Shown here: piece by piece, positions 49,625 to 64,000 of the stretch | How the letters are laid out: each line of letters begins with the position of its first letter | Position numbering within the stretch: position 1 is the stretch's first letter | From: Solenopsis invicta | Lineage: Eukaryota > Arthropoda > Insecta > Hymenoptera > Formicidae | Length of the DNA stretch: 64,000 nt | NCBI RefSeq assembly: GCF_016802725.1 | Contig: NC_052668.1 | Span: forward strand, 26,964,501-27,028,500 | Reading direction: 5' to 3' | Notes under the pieces: model-generated | What the model saw: the letters and a program-made list of their open reading frames with translations, nothing else | Database searches by the model: none | What the model was told of the DNA's origin: nothing | Made by a program: the position numbers and the translations under genes

Positions 49625-52600
49625 TTACGTACAATATTTAATTATACAAACAGATTTAATTATACAAATATCGTCTCGCTTTGGAAAATAAAATAAATAA
49701 TTTTTTTTCTTTTTCATAAATTTAATTTTATATTCATTCTCTTTTGAGAAAATTACAACTCCTATATAGTAAATAAAAGATTTTTTAGTTTTTTCAAACG
49801 GAACTAGTACATATTCATTTGGATTAGCTATTGGCTCAGTCTCAACAAAAGAATTGATGTATTTTACAACAGTCTCATGGAGTTTTAATTCCAGTTTTGA
49901 TTTGTTTTCTATAAATTCACTAGTAATGGTACATACATAATTTTTCAAACTTATATATCCATGGCTCTCTACTAATACAGGTTTAACATTTTCTTCAGTA
50001 TCGTAACTATACCACAAACACAATACTCCTACTTCATTTGATTCATAATTGATAATTGCACATTGTTTAGAAAATTCTCTAGATTTTCCACTTTTACCTT
50101 GAAGGTAAAACTTAAAATCAAACCTAAGAGTATTACATTGTTTTCGGTTTGTCGAAATAAACACCACTCACCGACAGTTACATCATCACAAATTTTACAA
50201 GATGGTATTGAAAGATTCGATCGTAAATTAGATTTTGGTTTAGAAGAAAATTCTTTTTCCATTACACGCTATAAACGATCACTACTGAGGCGACCACAAT
50301 TTTTATTAAGAAGCCAACAGATAGATGATTTTCTAACTACCATTTCTTTACCATGCGCATCTGTAACAATAGTAAATGGACTTTCTTTATTTAATGTAAA
50401 GGTCGTTTCACTATAATTTTTCATATTAAGGTAACCGTCAGACACGCATGATAAAGTGGATATATCTTCAAAGATATTTTCTTCTAGAAACTCTTCTTGT
50501 TCCATATTTCTAAGAGTAGAAGTTGATGTAACCGTACTATTTTCTCTAACGTCATCTACAGAGTCATGCAAGTTACCATTTTTATCTCAATTTTCATTGT
50601 CTTCAGAATCATTAACATTCTCATTAACTTCAAAAAGTAAATTGCAATTTAGTTTCTCCGGCTCTAAATTAAATTTGTAAGCATCAGTGATTGCCTTTTT
50701 CTTAGCTTCTTCGATAGCTTCATAAATATCGTCATTAGTTAGTAAATTGGTCTGAATCTGTATTGTTTTGACTTTATGTTCTATTCTCGGAAAACTAATA
50801 TTTTTAGTTAATTTGCTAGCTGAGATATCACTTTGTAATTGTATTTTCTTAATTCTATGTATGATATCAAGTAAACTACAATTTACAATAGTTGAATAAG
50901 TAGTGGACATAGATCTAATCTGGCGAAAAAATGACTCACAAGATTGACTACTAAATAATAATAATATACAGATCTGGCATAAACAGATCTGGCATATTGC
51001 TATCTCTTAAGTTTTTTATTATATTTATCATACTATGTGCATTGATTTCAATACAGGTATAACAATTTAAACTTGAAAAATTGTCTGCTAAAGTATATTT
51101 CCGGTTATTTTTTATCCAATTGAGCCATATTCGAATTATAAATACACAATACCATAATTTAGAAAGCCTTTCCAACGGTGTTAAATAGGGATCAGTATAT
51201 GACAGTATTATATAATTTAATAATTTTAAATATAGCACGGTACCCTCAGAATCAGGGATATGATTAAGTAGTAATTTTTGAACATATTCTTGTGATATTT
51301 TCTTAACAGATTCAAAATTCATTTTGTCCTTAGGTTCAATATCAGATAAAGATAATAAGTTCTTGGACATAATATTTATCTGTATTTTTAAATGACTTAC
51401 AGAAATAAGTTTGTTCCCTAATGGTAACAGACTAAAAGGTTTCAATAATCTGTTTCTAAGTTTTGTAGCTATGTGTATGGTATCTTGTACAAAACTATTG
51501 TCAGTATATATAGCATTAAACCACGTCCAATCTGACGTCAAACTCGAGTTCGAGATACTACACACCTGTGAAAGTCTTAAATGTATTTCCGTGCGCATTG
51601 CTTTTAATAAACGAGGACCTTTATCTAACGCAAAAATCCTAGTACATTTATTTCAAGTTTAGCTAGTTCTTTACAAATAAATTTCCAACGTGTGATAACA
51701 TCTTGTACGGTAAACTTATTATCAGTACCAAATAATGAAAGACAAAATGGAGTAGTATGTTCTACGATGGGTTGTGCCATAATAACATAAACTAATGAGG
51801 CAGTTTTTCCTTCATTAAAGTGATGTTCAATTTCCTTGGCTGATCTGGCCAAAAATGAATACGATATAGGCATTCCATGCTTATTAAATGATAAAACTAG
51901 TCCTATTAATTGATTTGTAGAAGGATCATATTAAATTTTACCAGTTATTCTTGTAGCATCTTCCAAGATCCGTACAGTAAGAGGCAAGTTTTTTTCATGT
52001 AGGTAAGATTTCAGTTGATCGCAACGTAATTTTCCTTCAACAATTTTTTCCCCATTCTCTTGCAAATATCAACCTATAGACGTAGGAGAAGGTAATGGAA
52101 GATTCTTATATAGTGTTTCGTATAATAATCTTCCTCCAAGCATAAATATATATATTGAAAATAATTTGAAAATCTCATTGTATCTAGAACTAGAGTTTGA
52201 CGTGTTTACATTTTTCTCAGCAGAATTAATTAATGTTTGTAATAAAAAAGTGTTTTTCTTGTCATAATTTTGTCTAACATTTTTTCCCGAGTTTTCTTCT
52301 CTAATTAATAAAGCATTCTCTAAACATTCCTTTAACTCTGTATTTTTTTGGAAAATTAGGTCAATTTCGTTTAAAATTTTAAAAAATTGCGGTAATCGGG
52401 TTTGATTTTTTATAATAGACTTATAGCGTAACCTCTGTCTTTTGTATAATCGAGATCTTTTGTCCTTACGTTTTATAATTTTGTTTAAAGTTTTGTTTTT
52501 AAAGCTACTGGCGCATGATGAAGTTTTTCTGGAGCAATATGCGCCTCGACTACTCCCCCAAACTCGCAGAATCCATAACAGAATTCGTCAATTTATCGTC

Positions 52601-54129
52601 TTCAAGATGATTTTTCTTGACAGAACGCAAAACAAAGTTCTCAAGAAGCTTGCTTTCAACTTGCTTTGAACTGTCCGCAATGGGAAAATGAGATTTGATG
52701 TGCCTCTCAAAATTTGATTTTACCCATCTCATTTTTCCTTGTTTTCCGTATTCGAGTTTATAGGCCTTTGTTTTTTTTTTTGTACATATGGGACAAATAA
52801 TATTAGCCTCAACCTTAGTAGCATAGTTGAAGTTCTCTGGATCATTTATTTCTTCTTCAATGATGGCTATTTCCACAGAAGTAAGCAAAAATTTCTCTAC
52901 AACTTGCTTGTCGATTTGCTTATTTATCTAAAAAATAATTGTAGAAAATTGTAATTTAACATTATTTTAATTTATATTATCATTGCTTTGTTAATATTAA
53001 AACAGAAATTTTAATGTAACTAAGAAAGTGAAACACATTAATCATTAGAACAAAATTTCCTTTTTGATATTAATAATTATCTCGATAATTATTTTCGTAA
53101 TTATCTATATTAGTTGAATTTTAAATAGTTGTTCATTTATTTACATTTATTTATTTGTGTAATTTTAATAATTAATTAAATATTAAAAAAATTTTTTTAA
53201 TTTATCTTTTAGATAGTAACTCTGTTTTCTCTTTCATTTATTAAGCAGTGTCACATTTTTATAAATTGCCTCTTAAGTAATAAATATTTCATAATTTTGA
53301 GTCTAGAATCTTTTAAAGAACTATTTAATAAATATAATTGTTAAAGTCTCAATATGAAATATTTATTATTAAAGTTCTTAAAAAAAAATGTAAGTAGATC
53401 CTATACTACTATTTTCTCCTCTACATATTTGAATTAAATTATACTTACTTTATTTTGGTTTTTCAACCATGTCATTACTAAGACATAAAAACAGTCATGC
53501 TCAGCATTCAAATTGATATCAGGAGTGTTTTGATTTGATCCATTACTGGAATGTTGCGAGGAGCTCAGCGAGAAATTTTCATTTTGAGATTTATTTATTA
53601 CTTGACTTGCATAGCTTTTTTGTTTTGAATTTACAGTGGAATTCATGCTTTTTGTTAATCTTTGGAGTTGACAGTTGGATTTTTCAAGTTTTAACTCAGG
53701 CGTGAAATACATTTCATCCGAAGAGAGTGCGTTAGCAACAAATTTTTTTTGTATTTCATTAAGTAGTACCTTATGTCTGGTTGAAATGCGGAACTCATTG
53801 GGACAAACACAATATTTGTCGAAATAGTCGCTGAGTTTCTCGTCCTTTTTTATGAACTTAAGCATTTCATTTTTACCAAAGAATTCTAGAGTTTCAATGT
53901 CATCTGTCGTCATCTTCTGTATTGCAATACTTGTGTCATAACCTTCAAGAGGCATGATATTTTTTAAATATACAGGAATTTTTAGCCCCATTCCCGTCTC
54001 TATTTTATTCCACATTGTAACTGCAGCCATGGCAATTTGACCTTCTTGAGTTTCGGTTTGAATTTCGGTTTGAGTTTCAACATTAACATAAGTTGTTTTA
54101 TTTTTATAGGTTATTTTGTTATTTTCCAT
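49625..54129 (-). pseudogene. decayed transposase-like gene of family P1 (zinc finger plus RNase H-like core)
   Basis: Exon 1 is 54129-53449 (starts MENNKITYKN; 227 codons), followed by a GTAAGT donor. Exon 2 begins at 52927 after TTTTTTAG and joins in phase. A C2H2-like finger (C-x2-C, then ERHIKSHF) follows. The core then runs with a one-base frameshift near 52560, a TGA at 52069-52071, a TAA at 51931-51933, and frameshifts near 51640 and 50950. Further stops lie at 50587-50589 and 50269-50271, and the tail shifts frame near 50080. Core landmarks are EDATRITG...YDPSTNQ, FGTDNKF, QDTIHIATKLRNR and SQSCESFFRQIRSMSTTYS. They resemble the D/D/E layout of P-element/THAP9-like transposases (D-x-x-H-x-x-K-x-x-RN; E near the end), which is an inference. 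The tail ends in a lysine-rich segment. It cannot encode an intact protein. Confidence 0.75.
53241..53425 (+). mobile_element. family M1 element fragment inside the transposase intron
   Basis: Matches the right-hand end of the element at 6018-6914: TTTTATAAATT, AAGTAATAAATAT, TTTGAGTCTAGAATCT, GTCTCAATATGAAATATT, ending CTACTATTTTCTCCTCTA. It lies within the predicted intron (52928-53448) of the P1 transposase gene. Confidence 0.6.
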
Positions 54130-54739
54130 TATTTGAATAGAAAAAAATCTATTGATAACTCAGGATCCAACAGTGTTGATTCGTGTACACTTTTGACGTA
54201 CAATCGTTTATGCAAGTCAGTGATATCAGAATATTTGTCCCCAATAGCACGCGAAGGGTAACACACACAAGCGCGACCGTATACATATGTGCTGCGTAGT
54301 ACAGGATGTGAGCAGTACGCCAAGTAGCGCGGCAGATATTGCAGGAACAAGTGCGACTCAATAGGTAATGACGGCATATATACGTTTATGCTTAACCTAT
54401 TTTATAATTAGAATTATTTGCACTGATTTTATTAGATTTCATGATGATCATACATGATTTTGTTATAGATTTCATGATGATTGCACATGATTTCCAATGA
54501 TTACACAGAAATCCAAATTGATTTTTGCTGATTACATATGATTTCATTATGATTTCTAGTGATTTCATATGATTTTATATGATTTCTGGTGATTTCATAT
54601 AATTTTATTATGATTTCTGATTTCATCTGACTACATGTGATTACAAAATGATTACATGAGGATTTCGTAAAAATTTCATAATGATTTCGGGGACACTGTC
54701 CCACGATTACATGAAATGGTTACCCCGTCAAGCAAAACA

Positions 54740-55789
54740 ACTGACATAACGAGTTGTACAGTCGGTACAAAATTTTTAAACAAATATCACATAACGACTA
54801 ATTTTTACGAACAGTATAGACGTTATAAAAACTGCAAATAGTTATATAATCGACATTAATCTTTCAGTCATATTATCCAGTATGTGAAATGTATAAACAT
54901 TTCATAGAGTTGTAAAAACTTTTTATAACTTTGTTCTCCTTGGATGTACAAATATAATAATAAATATGAATATTCCTGTTTCGATTATAATAAAAATCAG
55001 TTATAAAATCTATCCTCTCTTTTTCTTGATAAGGAAAGAATTGTAAAATTTATTAAAATAAAAAAAATAAAAATTTTAATAAATAAAAAGACTATTTACA
55101 AAAATTTTCTGTTCAGGTTCATGAATAGAAACTAATTTATACTCTTAGATATTAATTCATTTCAATTTATATCCGGAACACTAAAGCGTGAATTCGAATA
55201 AATTAAAATCAATTATACGTATATTATAGTTATATATCTGCATGCCCATTTTTTTCTATATAAATATTTAACGTTTTATTATTAATATTTTATTATTATT
55301 AAAATATTAATATTTATTAATATTTTATGTGCATAAAAAAACAAATCAAAATCTTTATTCATGATATTTTCAATATATATATATATATATAAACTTTATT
55401 CAACGTGCTATTAAAACATAAATAAGTAAAAAATTAGTAAGTACAACATTAAATATTTATAATTATATTTGATACATTTTTATACATAAATATTTTTATG
55501 ATATAAAATCTTTATGATTTGTTCGATCTAAGATCATATAAATCTTAGAATTTTTATACGAATTTTGGAATAAGTTGTATAAAACTATTTATGAAATATT
55601 TTTATAAATATTTATAAAATATTCAAATAATTATTATAGACATGCCAAATAATTGTTATAATAAATATTTCGTAAACTTTTTATCAATATTGTACGCTGT
55701 ATGGACAGGGTTTCATCAAAATATATTGTTAAATATTATATAGGCCTCAAACTTTTGGCAGACAGTGTATATAGCAAGTAACGGGACAC
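54740..55789. other. FAR-2 upstream flank, no gene seen
   Basis: AT-rich, with TAATATTTATTAA-type motifs (55270-55330) and an ATATAT run at 55377-55392. The segment ending TACGCTGTATGGACAGGG (~55690) resembles the CTGTATGG end motif of other small elements here. Confidence 0.45.
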
Positions 55790-55826
55790 TATATATACAA
55801 GTTGAGAATTCCTACATATCTTCAGT
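55790..55826 (+). promoter_or_regulatory. FAR-2 core promoter: TATA box plus initiator
   Basis: TATATATA at 55790-55797 is followed by TCAGT at 55822-55826, with the initiator A at 55824, 34 bp after the TATA start. The layout mirrors FAR-1. If used, the leader to the preferred ATG (55911) is 87 nt. Confidence 0.6.
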
Positions 55827-55910
55827 GTAGCTTTGACCATCAAAGAAGTCTTCCAAAGTAGATTTGCAATTTTAGTGTTAGAAGTATTTACTGTAGTTAG
55901 TGAACAAATT

Positions 55911-63283
<7,373 letters not shown>

Positions 63284-63525
63284 GTAATAAAATAATTAAT
63301 TATAAAAACTATTGAATTTCTTAATGAAAAAGTTTACTAATCGCATTCATATAAACACGTTTAACTGTAACTACAATATAATTATTTTTATTTTACATAA
63401 ATGTTTACATTATAGAATTTTATAACTCTAAAATACAATAATAATAAACAATTATATATGCCCGTACGTGTGTGCGTGCCTGTGTTTTTTTATGCTAATT
63501 GATTTTCTTATCTCATTACGCATAA

Positions 63526-64000
63526 TGGTAGAGAAGAAAAAAGTATTATAGCTATTGTCGATAATATGGCTACCCTTATTATCTTCGTTATTAATTGACG
63601 TATTCTAACAATTGTTTATAGAGTTATTTATTTAATAGCCCGCTATTTTTTAGTGATGCTAACATACCAATACATAATAAGTGGCAATTGTTATAAGGCA
63701 TTTTTACTTTTGAGCACTTTTAAACTTTTCAAGGTATACATTTAACCTTTAATTACACATACTTCCTTATAATTCTTAAACTTGAGTATATTATCACACA
63801 AATGAACGTATATTTGAATATTTTTTTGTCATTTAATTTTTTATTTGGCTGTACATTTTGAGTTATATAAAGTTAAAACAATAACATGGAATTTTGTTTA
63901 TATGGTTTTTCAAGCAAAATTTTTATTAATAGAGAGAGATATTTTGATCGTTGCTGTATCAACACAAATTGAACAAGAATGCCTTCTACAGTCGCAGCTA
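63526..64000 (+). mobile_element. family M1 element, left end, in FAR-2 intron 6 (cut by window end)
   Basis: Aligns with 6018-6420: GTATTAT(A/G)GCTA.TGTCGA, TAATATGG(C/T)TACCC, GACGTATTCTAACAATTG, TTTTTACTTTTGAGCACTT and TTCTTAAACTTGAGT. Orientation is the same as at 6018-6914. Confidence 0.7.

Larger units (their letters stand above)
48852..54731 (-). mobile_element. 5.9-kb DNA transposon, family P1, decayed full-length copy
   Basis: The flanking duplication is GCAAAAC(C/A) at 48845-48852 and 54732-54739 (7 of 8 identical; the exact first base is uncertain by one). The left end CGAGGGGGTAA and reversed right end TTGACGGGGTAACC agree imperfectly. TGTCCCA follows inside each end, then arrays of TGATTTCAT-like repeats (about 48880-49100 and 54420-54690). 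The interior carries a spliced minus-strand transposase-like gene with stops and frameshifts. The same termini and subterminal arrays occur in the 525-bp element at 15565-16089. Eight-bp duplications fit P or hAT; the protein motifs lean towards a P-like RNase H fold. Confidence 0.75.

Noticed and set aside
50063..50680. Plus-strand open frames over the P1 transposase
   Set aside because: Shadows of the minus-strand coding region, which has the recognisable motifs.

Overview
This is a 64-kb window of AT-rich nuclear DNA from an insect, most likely a hymenopteran and plausibly an ant. The evidence is multi-exon genes with GT-AG introns, an insect odorant-receptor tandem array, insect-type fatty acyl-CoA reductases with TATA/initiator core promoters, (GCGT)n/(CA)n microsatellites and many small DNA-transposon relics. 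No sequence search was possible, so the taxon is an inference.

Layout. (1) 1-7000: transposon and repeat debris. (2) 7057-16208 (+): a complete 10-exon fatty acyl-CoA reductase gene (FAR-1, 493 codons before the stop, all splice phases consistent). Its introns hold a palindromic mariner relic, several hairpin elements, a (GCGT)n microsatellite and a 525-bp non-autonomous transposon. (3) 16209-19580: non-coding, with a hAT-type MITE. (4) 19581-34700 (-): four tandem odorant receptor genes (OR-A to OR-D; 384, 395, 378 and 417 aa). All share a three-exon structure (phase-1 then phase-0 intron) and a similar block of about 200 bp upstream. A fifth upstream block without a gene lies between OR-A and OR-B. 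(5) 34700-48400: gene-poor DNA with a hAT-type MITE, a probable solo LTR, an element with long terminal inverted repeats, and a GC-rich island carrying a near-perfect 57-bp palindrome. (6) 48852-54731: a 5.9-kb DNA transposon with an 8-bp target duplication. It encodes a spliced but decayed transposase-like protein on the minus strand. The 525-bp element in FAR-1 has matching termini. (7) 55790-64000 (+): a second FAR gene (FAR-2). Exons 1-6 are present and the rest lies beyond the window.

How the parts relate. FAR-1 and FAR-2 are same-strand paralogues with identical intron phases and partly alignable introns, so they come from local duplication. The OR array sits between them on the opposite strand. 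FARs make fatty alcohols (wax, hydrocarbon or pheromone precursors) and ORs detect odorants. Nothing in the sequence shows that the two families are functionally coupled; the shared locus may be chance. Most of the remaining structure is transposon-derived. The best candidate for something not previously described is the 8-bp-TSD transposon family, in which a full-length decayed copy and an internally deleted copy are both recognisable in the same window.
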